Origin: Eremophila alpestris peregrina
Taxonomy: Eukaryota; Chordata; Aves; Passeriformes; Alaudidae
Assembly (NCBI GenBank): GCA_009792885.1
Contig: WMCF01000003.1
Coordinates: forward strand, 15,028,297 to 15,092,296
Length of the DNA stretch: 64,000 nt
Direction: 5' to 3'
A model generated the notes under the pieces. That model saw nothing but the letters and a program-made list of their open reading frames with translations. It was not told the origin of the DNA and did no database searches. Within the stretch, counting starts at the first letter, position 1, and every line of letters begins with the position of its first letter. Below are positions 37,501 through 48,659 of this stretch, piece by piece. Made by a program: the position numbers and the translations under genes.

Positions 37501-40500
37501 AGATAAGCAGCACATTGAAGTTGTGGTATCACTGTAACTGAGAGCAAGGAGTGAATGGAAACATTCCCTCCTTCTGGCACTGCCTGCCTCTGGCTGAGGG
37601 GAGAGGAACCAACTGGGCAGCTTGGGTTCACACGCATGGCGGGAGCCAGCGGCCTCCCAGCTGATGACAGATTAAACTCAGGGCCTAGTTAGTGGGAAGA
37701 CTGTGATTAGACTTCAGCAGCATCTGTCTCTAGCACTAAAGGAACCACTGCTGTGGGCTGTGATTTTCTCAGCAAACTGTAATTATACCAGGAACCTCAT
37801 TCCTGCTGTTTTTCTCAACAACTTAAGTGCAAAAAAAAAAAGTGAGTAAGTGTACGGGAAAGCTGAAACTGTGATAGGACCAAGAAAGAGGCACCTGTTT
37901 ATTTTTGTTCAGCTCATTCCAATTATTTTCTCTCCGTTTCTTAGATTTGTATGAATCACAGACTTTTCTTCCTGGAAGTCAGTGCCAAAGTTTAACTACC
38001 TGAAGTTGGCCTGCCATCCACCTGAAGCTGATAGCACACATTCTCTCTGTCCACTTATGTCCCATGGCATCTTAGACAAGTGTGGTAGCACTTGCAGAAG
38101 GTGTCACACCAACCTTTCCTTGGCAGTGCCACCTCTTTCCTCCCATGGGGGCAGCAGTGTGGAGTGCTGGTCTCTGATCACAGCTGTTCAGGACATTCCC
38201 AGGAAGGCATGGCCTGGGCAGAAGTGTGGAATATGGGAGATTGCTCAGGGTGAATTTAAACCTTACTCCCAAAGGCCCTGTCTAGACTAGGATTTAAGAG
38301 TTTGAACTTAAAAAGTGTTAGGTTGTATATAGTAATTCTCTGTTTTAAAAGATGCAGAAAGGACAGTAAAAGTCTGAACTCCCAGTAACACCTGGGAAGT
38401 TTTGCCAAAATAACAATGTAAAAAATGAGCAGGATTTCCTTGCAAGATTTCTCTGCCAGAAAAAAGTTTTTGTTTGTGCAGTTGTAACTCCATGGTAGCT
38501 CATTTGCCATTCTTTGCTCAGAGTATAAGAAGAAACAGATTTTTTTTAATGTATATGTAGGAGAAGAGGAGAAATAGCCAAGAAAGAGTTTGCAGAAAGG
38601 TAAGCAGAGCTTTACCATCCAATACTTAACATGTAGAAAAGGTCAAAATGAACCAAGCTAATCTATGTACTTCTTTCTTAACTTTTCTCACAGCATTAAT
38701 GTGACTTTTAATATACTTTGAAGGCAAGAGTGTCCTGTCTATGTTAAGCAATTTTATATGAACACCATACTCACCTAGAAGAAAGCAGAATTGTTCCTTA
38801 CCAGCATGTCTGCCCTTCATACTGCAGCACATGTGGCAGCACAGCCAGGGATGAGAGTGTGGCAGCAGGAACTTGACCCTTGGGTCTGAAAGCACTGGGA
38901 AGGCTGCACATTGGCAAGCAGATCCCTATGTCCAGAGCCAAGGCTCTGCAGACTGGTGACACATCTGGAGTACTCTGGAATTGGCTCAAATGGCTGTGGG
39001 CAAGGAGGAGAGAGGAAAGGTTAGAAGGAAAGTGGAAAAAATGCCTCTTGCACATTTCACTTTCTTTTCCATCTGCTTGTGTGCTGTTGCTGTGAGCTAT
39101 TAAACAGCTGCAGTGCTCTCTCCCAGAAGGGACTGTGATTCAGTGGAGATGGAGAATGATCCCTACAGCTTAGCACTTTGGGAGCTCTCTTGAATGGAAG
39201 GGGCCATAGGAGTAATGTTTCTCTGATGGACTATTCTACTAAATACACTTGGGAATTCAGCACTTGGGCAGTAGCCAGAGGTGCTGTTCTGGTTCCTCAG
39301 ACCTGAAACTCCTGGCAGGCAGTGGGTACTGCTGGGTACTTCTGAGTCCCTCTTGTTTCTTGCCTTCCAAGCAGAACCTCCCAACTCTCCTGAACTGGTT
39401 CCAAGATTCAAGGAGAGCAGTTTACTCAAGCAAAAGGTGTTTGCAGACTTAGAGACTGTAGCTTGGGGAGATAAAGGTAGAGAGGGAGCACCAGGAGAAG
39501 GTGGAGTGGGCGTACGGTGACTGCCAAGACCTGAGCACAAGAGCAGGTTTTTTGCATCCATTCAGACGCTCAGCAATTTCCTGCATTGTTCCTGCAATCA
39601 GCATACTCCACCTGCTTTTACTTAACCATTTCCTGTTTACAGCTTCCAAAAACTTTCTGGTGAAATCACTAATCTGCCACAAGATCAATCTTTATGGTCT
39701 CTCTCGGGCAGGCTTCACTCCCTTTTTCCTCTGTCTTCAGTACATAGATCTTTCACTGAGGCACTCTGGGCTGTGTGTGCTTGCAGTCAGTAGTTATGTC
39801 AGGAAACTGTGCTTTGTTCATTCACTCTTTCTCTTAACATATGCCCCTTCTTTTCCTTCTAATGCTTGTTGGTTTTTGCAAATTTGAGCAAAGAAACAAA
39901 CAGTAGCACTGAGGGCTGGTGCCTCTTTCTGTAGAACAGAGGGCTCCAGATATTTATAGGAAGGACTCTTCCCATTACTTTCAAGTATCTAAGTGCTCTC
40001 CCACCAATGAGGAATTTGTTCTCTGCATAGCTTGCCCATACTTCAAATTATTTTCTAGATTTGGAAACAGTGAGGCAACTAGTCTGCTGTTCAGTTTCTC
40101 AGATGTGAAAGACAAGGTGTGAGGAGAAGGAAGGGTGAACCAAAGAAAAATAAATCTCTTTCTTACAGTGTAGATGGATGGCTCCCACAAGTGCCCATCA
40201 CACACTTAGTCATGTCTTGCAGAAATCACTAGAAATGCCTGCATGCTTCAAGTCTTCTCTCCTTAGCTATATTGCAGGTAACACTACAGCCACCACTAAA
40301 ATTAAATCTATTTGTCTGCTTTTCCTGTTTGTTTACTCCTTTTATTTCTCTTCTGAAGCATTGAAAATAGATTCTTAAGTTTCCTCTCCGATTCTCATGC
40401 TCTTGCACAGTGCTGCAATGTTTGGGTTGCGGTGAGCACTGCAGGGGAATGTTCTCTTCTTAAAATAAATCATGGAAACATTTCTGTTGGAATCAGGGCT

Positions 40501-40615
40501 TGTAGAAGTTTATGTTTTTTAAAAAAAGACGAATGTCAGGCCAGCTTTGGCCTGGCACTACATCCCTTCAGAGGGAATAGACTTCTGATGCATGTCAGTG
40601 TATATGTACTGACTT
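31586..40615. other. Non-coding tract, putative intron
   Basis: No well-supported gene. Splice-bounded open segments at 34076-34150 and 36551-36598 (plus) are listed as findings. Minor simple sequence includes AAT/AAC-rich DNA near 34900-34925 and an A12 run near 37831. The block 37620-37830 looks like possible conserved non-coding DNA. A weak minus-strand MIR-like core lies near 40075-40125. Confidence 0.55.
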
Positions 40616-40702
40616 ACATATATATATATATTTATATTTATATATATGTATATATATGTGTGTGTATGTATGTATGTATGTACACACATTCACACACACA
40701 CT
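40616..40702. repeat. Compound microsatellite (TA)n(TG)n(TATG)n(CA)n
   Basis: A TA-rich run is followed by GTGTGTG, several TATG units and then CACACA runs with one interruption. The GT and CA arms are complementary, so the central part could fold into a hairpin or adopt Z-DNA. Open frames through it are repeat artefacts. Confidence 0.95.
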
Positions 40703-42659
40703 GGTATACGTGCCAGTTACACTGGTATAACTGAGCACTGAAATCACCCTGTAAGAACACTGGATGTGTTGGTCCTGTCAGATCTCCTTAATTTCTTAAC
40801 TATCTTTGCTGCAAGGTAGTGTAAGTCAGGACCTTCTCTGTCAACTTAGGTGTGGAAGGAGTTGATCTGTAGTGTGCACCAGCACTGCTGCTGAGCTGTT
40901 TCACACTTTGGAAATGAAGCTGATCAGCTCACACTCTCACATCTTTCTGGATATTTTAACAAAAACACTAAAGCCCCACTCCCTGTTTTCACTGTAATAT
41001 ACACATGTAGCACTATCACTTCTGTAGGGGTCATAAGGAATGGTCTGGGCATCACTGATGTCCAGGCAGCTTGTCTGCTGTAGGCACAGCACAACCCTAC
41101 TTAGAGCAGAGTTTGCTGAAGTATCCCTCAAGTTGTTTGTGAGCAGGTTTTGAACTTTCCTCAGGGAAAGGAAGCAGTTGTTTTCTGCACAGAAGTCTCT
41201 TTCAGATTGGCCCAAGTATGTAAAATGGTTACTTTGGTTCCCATCCAACACAACTCATTCAATATTTTGTGTCAGGGTGCTTGTCATCGGTGGCATTTGC
41301 CCAGGATGAGTCACACCTACCCAAGCAGTGATCTGAGAGAGCCCTCAAATCTCTCATTTTCATTTTACAGGGTACAACCCTGGTAAATTCATGGACATAT
41401 TGGACCACACAGCACTTTATAGAGCAGCTCCTTTTCTTCTAACCAGATTTCAGCCCAAGAAGCAACTACTTCCAAAAGAGATTCTCTGGTTCAGTGCCCA
41501 TCTTTATTTTCCAAATGTTTCTTTCACCACACTGGTTTCTGGATACACTGTAAATTTGGGTGCACTCAAGATATTTTTGCCTTCCTCATCCCCCCCCCCC
41601 AAAAATTGAAGGAAAGCTGAACTATATGAAAATGAAGTGAGAACTGAGACCCTCAAGGAAAATGGCAGGAGATGTAGAGGACCTTGCAAGACTCTTTCCA
41701 GGAAATGGGCAGAAGGTTCATCACATGAGTCACTGTAACCTTAGATGACTAAATTCTTGAAGAATAAACTGTCAGGAATATGATACTGCTCAGGACGGTT
41801 CCGGAGGGAGACAAAACCTTCTTAAATAACTGTTGTTTGGTTTTTTGTTCATGATTCATTCCTGAGGAAATTGCTGAGTCTCTGGCCAGGAATGGGGAGA
41901 AGTGCAGGCAGTGCCAGCCCTCCTCAGTGGAGGCAGCAGGCAAGGCATGCTGGGGTGCACATCCCACTGCTCCTGCCCAAGGAGCTGAGAAGGGATCAGG
42001 AGCACTCCAGAGCTGTCCTGCCCAAGTGAATAGAGTAAAACAAGATCACTAGTGCTCATCTGCCAACTGAATCAGCTCACAGCACGGTTTTGTGTACTAG
42101 CATGTATGAGACCAAGAGGAAATGAAGGTATTTAAACTCTAATTCCAGCTTCTTTTAAAAAGTTTTCTTGCTCTACCTGCTCCAACCAGTTAACCAAGTT
42201 CTATCAATAAAACTGGCCCAAAGCTCTGAATTTGGATTTCAGAGATGGTCTTAAGATTTTAAGCTGGTAACAACAGAGGCAGTCAGATGCCCTCCAGAGC
42301 TACCTCCAGAGGAGCTGATCTAACATTAACAGCACTGGGGAATGTTTGCAGTAGTATCTTGAGTGTGGAGAAACCCCAATGTTCCAGCACGCTGCTGTCA
42401 GTTCCCATCTTAATGAGTTTCACCCAAGCATTTAACATTTCAGCATTAGTTCTGTGTCTCATAATGCCATTTGTGTAGTGATTGCTCATTTGGTTCCCAT
42501 TAAAATAGTGGTATTTCTTCTGCAAACCACTGCCTTTAAAAATCAAGCCACCCAATTTCTCTTTACATTGTAATAAAGGAAATAAATAGTAGGATACACA
42601 CTGTAATTTTCAGAGAATGGGGGTGGGCTTTCTTTCCTTTCTTTGACATACAAAGTTCA
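40703..42659. other. Non-coding tract, putative intron
   Basis: No supported feature except a C10 run near 41591-41600. A short high-GC patch lies near 41880-42020. Confidence 0.55.
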
Positions 42660-43090
42660 GACATCAGAATTAGGAATGCGAAAGATCTTTTAAGGCTGAT
42701 GAACCCATCTCCTGCAAAAGCACAGTGTAGTTACTCCCCAGCAGATGTTCCTCAGGTACCATATTGATAAAAGAGTCTACAGCTCTGCATAGTCAGAAAG
42801 AGTAATTTCTCTCTTAAAATGGGAGAAATGGAAGTTCTCTCAGGTCATCACTGAGTGCTACTATACTTTGAGACAGTATAGAATGATTTCTTGTATTGTA
42901 TATACCAACACTTGGAGGAATTCAGTTTCAAAATGTCTCAAACAATGGGGGTTTCACCGCTTCCTGTGGGAGCCTGCTCTGCAGCCTAACTCCTTTCACC
43001 ATCTGGAGCGTTTTCCTGAGAGTCTGCTCACTTTAAACTTTCTTTTACTTGTGTACCCACTATTTCTTCTTAAAGGTAATTTGCCAAAAG
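42660..43090 (-). mobile_element. Ancient CR1-like LINE fragment, interrupted
   Basis: Two blocks fit an inverted, very old CR1/L3-like 3' region. The first (about 42680-42760) contains 'gatgaacccatctcctgcaaaagcacag'-type sequence corresponding to the 'atctagtctgacctcctgcataacacag' block. The second (about 42940-43090) contains GGGTTTCACCGCTTCCTGTG, GCCTAACTCCTTTCACC and then GTTTTCCTGAGAG, which follow the usual order of the inverted tail. The stretch between them is unalignable by eye. The orientation is minus. The ends and exact family are uncertain. Confidence 0.45.
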
Positions 43091-43199
43091 TTTCTGTTGT
43101 GTGAAATTCACGTTCTGTTGTGCTTTTTTGTTTTTTATGAGGGTTGAGAAAACCCTGAAAGATTGATGACTTCTTCTTTTTGCTTTTTCTTCCTCAGAA

Positions 43200-43230
43200 A
43201 TAATAATAATTAATTAATAATATATTACTG
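43200..43230. repeat. AAT-rich simple repeat
   Basis: Imperfect AAT/AATT units in an AT-only stretch, directly upstream of a MIR-like element. Such a run could be the remains of a retroposon end. Confidence 0.7.
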
Positions 43231-43235
43231 GTTTT

Positions 43236-43405
43236 TTTAGCCATTCATCTCAGTGATTTACAAGGAAGATCAACATTGTTGTACTCTTTTTACAGATGGG
43301 AAAAATTGAAGCACAGGGCAGGAAACAACTTGCCTAAGATCATTCAATGAGCCCATAGCAAGACTTGGATTTTTAAGCAGGTCTCCACAGTACTGCCCTA
43401 CTTTT
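43236..43405 (+). repeat. MIR/L2-like ancient SINE
   Basis: This is the best MIR-like match in the window. TTTTTACAGATGGGAAAAAT is followed by GAAGCACAGGGCAGGAAACA, ACTTGCCTAAGATCATTCAA, and finally GACTTGGATTTTTAAGCAGG with a closing CTGCCCTA. These parallel the MIR core blocks in order and spacing. Orientation is plus. Confidence 0.7.
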
Positions 43406-45415
43406 TTCTTACTTTTTTATTTTTTTGGCCCAGTCTAGTTCCCTTTGGCTTTGTTGGAGTACCTAGGAAGGACAAACTTTCCATGAACTTTATTCAGCAT
43501 TGCAATATTGTAACTGAAAGGTCAGCTTGTTGAATATTTAACAGTTACTATCTTTCCAGTGTGTTGGTCAAGCATCCTAATTAAGTAGTGATAAATAAAA
43601 CCAACAAAGCATTTTAACAGACTAATTCAGTCCCTAGGGCCCCCGAGCTGAATTTCCTTCAGCTAGCCTGTGTTTTCCCAGTTGTGGATTGTGCAGATTG
43701 AACACAGTATGTATCAAGCACACTCTTATCAGCACACTGCAGGGAGATTTCCTTCCTCCTCAGTGCCACCGTGCTTACTTCACCTGTTGTATTTCCCTTA
43801 GCTTAGTGGTTTTCAGTAAGTGTACTTCTCAGAATCTGGATAGTTGCTGAATTATAAATCTCCCAGTTTGGAATAACAACACCACAGTGTGTCCAGCATG
43901 ATACACCGGGCAGGGAGCCATGTCAGAGGTGTCAGGAGCAGTGTGGCCTGAGCAGCACAGAGCTCTCTGAGGGCTGCTGAGAGACAGAGGGTTTCTCTTA
44001 CTTGCTTTGAAGCTTCTGCCTGTCCAGCCTGTTATTTCAGTGACTGTCTTTGGTGGGACTGGAGACACCTGAGCAGATGGTGAGATGAGTGTTGTTCCTC
44101 ATCTGCACATGGGGAGGTGAGGGCAGGCAATTCTGTGTGCTTGCAGGCTGCTGTGCAGGGGCCTGGTGACTGTCCCCGCTCTGGGGAGTGAACTGACAGC
44201 ACCCATCACGTGTGAGGGGCATCACTCTGTGTGATTTCCACTCTGTGTGGAGTGAGAATGGAGAAATCTCTGCTCTGGATAGGCCAGAGTTAGAGCTGAG
44301 GACAGCACACAGATCCTCCAGCTGACCATCATCAAAGTATGCCACCAAGTGAAGTCTGTAACCTTATTCCCCTACTGCTCCTTCAGGCCTCCTTCATCCC
44401 AGATATCATTGCACCCTGCATCTGAGGATTTACCAAAAGCTGCAGGACTGCTTAGGTCACTGGGCACATTACCTTTGCTTTCAAATTGAGTTTGAGAAAC
44501 TACCAGCAGGGTCAAGCCTATGTCTCCTGGCTATGGGAATAGAGGAAGTTAAGAAGCAACAATGATTACATAAAGCAGGGAAATCCCCCTCAAACTTCTC
44601 CCAGATACCTCAAACTGAAGCTGATTTGCATACATACAGTACAAATAACTTTGCAATGGCTTCCAGCCCCATGGAAGGGTTACATGTCCTTGCTTATAAT
44701 GAAATAATCAGGCCAGTTCTCTCAGTTGAACCACATGGAGAAGATAACAAAAGATTGAATCAGAGCCTGTGTAGAAATCTAAGCAGTTTTATGTAGTGTG
44801 TAGGCCTGCTTCAGGTGCAGATATAACTGGATATTGCTATTCCACACAAAATCAATGGGAATGGTTCAATACCTGTTAGTAACCAGCAGTTATTCTAGAA
44901 AAACAGTGTGGAAAAAGCCATATGTTGTGTTTTATAATTTGTGATTATGGATGTGTGGTATCATACATAGCTTCCTTACAAACCCTGTTTGGTAGAAAAT
45001 GGACCTTACTGAAAACTAGAAAAAAGCCATGGTATTCTTGTAGTTAAAAACTATGGTCATCCATGTTACAAATTCTGAAACTCATTTGGCCTGGAATTCC
45101 TCAGTGATATTGTTCAAAAAGCAGTGGTGTTCAACAGACTTCAAGATTCCTGTGATTTGTCCTAAACATCATGGTTTAACAGAAACAAACAAGTAAGGAA
45201 AAAGAGCCAGCATATTGAAAAAGCACATTTACTGGCTTATCTAAAGCTCAAAATATAGTTGGCTAATATGACACTACAAAACTATTTTTCATTATCTTTT
45301 ATGTACTAAGAATGAGAGTGTTCATAAGCCTAGTACATCATGACTATGGAGTGCCTAAGTTCTTCATGAACACAGGTGGTATTTTCTTACCTTGCTTAGA
45401 GAGTGGGGCTTGGAG
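43406..45415. other. Non-coding tract, putative intron
   Basis: No supported exon. A minus-strand segment at 44002-44068 has decent splice sites and an open frame and is listed as a finding. Confidence 0.55.
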
Positions 45416-45444
45416 GTTTGGTTGGTTGGTTGGTTGGTTGGTTG
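45416..45444. repeat. (GGTT)n microsatellite
   Basis: About seven GGTT units. On the minus strand they read as a repeated (AACC)n and give an artefactual TNQPTNQP-like peptide. Confidence 0.95.
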
Positions 45445-46029
45445 CTTTAATAAGATGAGAATATAGACTTCTCAGAGGCTTGCTATGAGCTATTTCTTTG
45501 GAAATAATTGCTTGCTTACTCTTTCCTGTCTTTGTATTGAAATAAGTTCTCAGATACATTTCCTATCAGCCCTCTCCCAAAGCTAGACTGAGTATAGACA
45601 ACTTCACTTATTCTCTCCCAGTAAATTCACAGAACTTCCTGTACATTTTTGGGTTGTCAAGCCAGCTCTATATTAACATTAAGTACAGCTGGGTAATGCT
45701 GTAGATGCCTTGCAGTAAATACCAAAGGTGTTTTAAACATGCAGCATGTTTCCCTTGAGGAATATGGGAAATAAGAGTTACCATCACTGTCAGTATGGTT
45801 ATACCAGGACTATATGAACAACCCTCTAATGTTGTTGCTTTTCATATAGGTAACAAACAGGGCTAAAGAGGAAGAGGAGAACTGAGACACAGCTTCCTTT
45901 GACAGCCTGTGCAATAAGCATTGTGTTTCTGCTACAATATCACCTCTCAGGAAGGCTTTCATTTTGGCTTTAAATATTTCCTTTCACAAACAACAGTCTT
46001 TTTTCTACATAAAGTGTCTAATCACAATC
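45445..46029. other. Non-coding tract
   Basis: No feature recognised. Confidence 0.5.
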
Positions 46030-46165
46030 ATATAATAACCTTTATTTACATAGAGAGCCTCATCCCAAAGCACTTTACAGCCTGGCATTGACAGAGGACT
46101 AAGACTAGAAGAGGAGAAGCTTATACTGGTTGAGAAGCAGGCTCTGATCTCAGCCTAAATATTAA
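46030..46165 (+). repeat. MIR/L2-like repeat, 5' part
   Basis: ATAACCTTTATTTACATAGA, then CATCCCAAAGCACTTTACAG match the start of a widespread amniote repeat ('tttatatagcgcctttcatcccaaagcgctttacaa'). The later part is lost or diverged. Confidence 0.55.
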
Positions 46166-46714
46166 TTAAGCCTATAAATTGGAGCCATAATATTCTCTCT
46201 GAATCCAAGGCAATTTGCTGTTAGTTAGAAAATACATTGCTATAATCTGCGCTCTGTTTAACTCTAGAAAATGTATTTGAACTGTTGAACATGAGCTGTA
46301 GTAGAGAATGTCCATCTTGCACATCCCATTCTCTGTTCATAGGTACTGGCTACCAAAAGTCAGTTTTATTGGAAAATAAGGGTGGTGCAAAGTACCCTAG
46401 CAAGTACAGTATTCTCAGCAAATACATGCTGGCCTTTGGAGAGCCATCAGAAAATTTGCCAGCCAGAATGAGGAGAGTTTAGACACTGGTAACGAGAAGG
46501 ACAACCAGACTGGCAGAAAAAAGAGAATCATTACATGCATATCAATAAATTTTCAGCAAATCTGTAAAATTAGCTCATAGTGAATTTATAACCTTGATTT
46601 GTTTTGTGTTTTAAATGGGTTTCCAGGTGGTTGTTTGCCGGAGGAAATGGCAACTTTGCAATCTCATTTAGAAATTTTGTGATTGAGATGTCTTGTCTTT
46701 ATTGTGTGTTTCAG
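46166..46714. other. Putative intron preceding the terminal exon
   Basis: AT-rich. It ends in the pyrimidine-containing acceptor ATTGTGTGTTTCAG at 46701-46714. No other feature. Confidence 0.5.
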
Positions 46715-46866
46715 ACCGAAAGGATCCAACAGATTTCGTTTGGGAAGGAACCAATCCTGCCCTGCAGCCCATACGAGTGAGGAACACTGCCTTGAAAGAT
46801 ACTTTGCATGATGCTGCTTTACCCAGCACTACTGGTGGGACTTCAAGAAATACATCAAATCTATAG
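46715..46866 (+). CDS. Candidate terminal coding exon, unidentified gene
   Basis: After a good acceptor (TTATTGTGTGTTTCAG) one frame is open. Two bases complete a split codon, then 49 codons begin RKDPTDFVWEGTNPALQPIR and end in TGGTSRNTSNL, followed by TAG. The other two frames stop after 21 and about 31 codons. A UTR-like tract and an AATAAA at 47079-47084 follow, as expected for a last exon. The phase matches the 5320-5371 candidate and would give Asp at the junction. The peptide looks hydrophilic and Thr/Ser/Asn-rich at its end, like a disordered cytoplasmic or secreted tail. I could not assign it to a family. It is the best gene candidate in the window, but chance remains possible. Confidence 0.45.
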
Positions 46867-47100
46867 AAAGGACAAATGAAACCTCCCCAAAGACTTGAAT
46901 GAATGATGACATTGGTTTTCAAAAATCTGGTGAAGCAGAGAGTGAGCATTCTTCTTCTTTTGTCTCTTCAAAGACCAACTTTAAAACCAAGTGCTGTTCT
47001 TTGTATGTGTGGGGCCATACTTAACTCTGAACTTATGAAAAACCTGTCTTTTCTTTAGGTTAATTTAAGTGACTTAATAATAAAAGCCTCTGAACAACAT
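46867..47100 (+). other. Putative 3' UTR of the plus-strand gene
   Basis: About 230 bases between the stop and the expected cleavage zone, with no repeats. A GT-rich stretch (GAAGTGTAGGTCACATGTG) follows about 30-50 bases past the AATAAA, as often seen downstream of poly(A) sites. Confidence 0.35.
47079..47084 (+). terminator. Candidate poly(A) signal AATAAA
   Basis: The hexamer lies about 215 bases past the stop codon of the candidate terminal exon, with a GT-rich element downstream. Confidence 0.4.
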
Positions 47101-47439
47101 ACATGGTACTGAAGAAGTGTAGGTCACATGTGCCTTCCTAATTCACCTCACCACCTCATCAGTGTGGAGGAACCAGTGGCCGAGCACAGGAGCGTCCACA
47201 GCCCAAAACACAGTGAAATATTCACTGCTTTTTTTTAAGAGAATGATAAGCCCACTCAGTAGCTTGATTGCAAAGCAATAGTACAGTAAGTACTTATTCC
47301 TGTAACTCACTTGGAAATCATCAGAGATGATGTAAGAGTTACAAATAGCTGGGCTCTGACTTTTCAGAATGTCAGGAGAACAGGTAGCAATCTAAACGGT
47401 GGGAAGATCCATGTGTGTTACAGCTGCTCAGCTTCCTCT

Positions 47440-47595
47440 GTCTTCAAAGCACTTTAGAAGTATTCACAACATGACTGCAAACCACAGATGTATTTACTCA
47501 CCTTACAGACTTAGAGAATGTGTGACTTGTTCAAGGCCCCTAAAAGCATCACTGGCTGTGCTGTGATCAGGATCTGGTTGTTCCTGGCTCTCAAG
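47440..47595 (+). repeat. MIR/L2-like ancient short repeat
   Basis: CAAAGCACTTTAGAAGTATT is followed by CTCACCTTACAGACTTAGAG, TGTGACTTGTTCAAGGCCCC and GTGATCAGGATCTGG. This matches the order of a MIR-like repeat with the 'gacttgcccaaggtcac' block. Orientation is plus. Confidence 0.6.
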
Positions 47596-47810
47596 CCTAC
47601 AGGAAAGCCATGGATTCAGTCAGTGCCAGCTACTGCTGCAGTCACCATTGGCCTGAGAGGCTGGTTCTGTCCTCTGCCATCACAGGGAAAGCCTCCCTGA
47701 CACCCTCTTGAAAAGCAAAGTAACCTGTACAGAAATGGGAGAGGTCTGGAGAGCTGCCCAAATGGCTGTAGGTAACCCAGCAAGGAAATGGGCTGCAGTG
47801 AGGCCACCTC

Positions 47811-47830
47811 GGGCAGGCAGGCAGGCAGGT
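47811..47830. repeat. Short (GGCA)n repeat
   Basis: About four GCAG/GGCA units within a GC-rich patch. Confidence 0.7.
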
Positions 47831-47891
47831 TGCCATCTGCTGTTTGCCAGGCAGTCTGGGGGTGATGAGAGAGTTCCTGGGAGCACATGGC

Positions 47892-47935
47892 CCCTACTAA
47901 AAAGTTCTGCAGTGCCCTACTAAAAAGTAGCAGTG
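47892..47935. repeat. Imperfect tandem duplication, ~22 bases
   Basis: CCCTACTAAAAAGTTCTGCAGTG is followed at once by CCCTACTAAAAAGTAGCAGTG. The near identity suggests a recent slippage or duplication event. Confidence 0.9.
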
Positions 47936-48659
47936 CCAGAGACGTGGAAGCTGATGTTGCAGCACCCCAGCCACCAGACAGGATGGCATGGAGAGGGCAT
48001 CTCTGCAGCTATCTGCTTGCACTCCTGCTCACACAGCTTTGGGCTCTCCTTTAACAAGGAAGTTTCCATCACAACAAGGAAGCTACTGCATTTCAATAAG
48101 CTACTTCTAAAAGGAATACATTTCACCCTAGGGAAGAGCAATTTTCCAGCAGTGTTACCAGTTTTGTGCTTTGAAGAGACCTTTGTAACATGTAATTTTA
48201 ATTTTGTTTTAGCTAAGATTTAGATTTTCTTCTTGACAGTGCACACTACCAGCCACTCAAACCCTGCTGAACTTGCTTGTAGCCATTTTATCTGAGTATC
48301 TTGTAAATATTTGGTAAAGCACTCAGACAGAGAAGTGTTTTTTGCTCTTACAGTCACATGCCTTGGTTCCAGGACCTTTAAGAACTACAAAAGACTGAAG
48401 GCAGGGAAAATTCCACTGAGCTGTATTCAAGTCTCCAGGGAGCAACTGTGCTCTGTTTAGACTAAAATTTCTCATTGCTGTCTCTCCCTATTTTAAAAAA
48501 CACATGGAAGGATTGAGAAGGGAAGCTAGAGGGTTTCATTATTATAAACACCAGAATGCAAGCACTGTTTTCACTCATTTCTCTCATATTGTGGAGCCAT
48601 TTGCAGTTGGAGAGGGAGATAAGTTTTTTCAATGCTCTCTGCATTACCTGGGAAATTTC
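47936..48659. other. Non-coding, intergenic
   Basis: No feature recognised. Open frames here are short. Confidence 0.5.

Noticed and set aside
40075..40125. Minus-strand MIR core (TCAGTTTCTCAGATGTGAAA)
   Set aside because: A single short block with no flanking match; left out of the repeat list.
45360..45559. Minus-strand frame with TNQPTNQP and a GTAAGA donor
   Set aside because: The repeated peptide is the translated GGTT microsatellite, and no acceptor was found.
47247..47284. Exon ending at ACA|GTAAGT after a T-rich acceptor
   Set aside because: All three frames are interrupted or too short, and it lies beyond the proposed poly(A) site.
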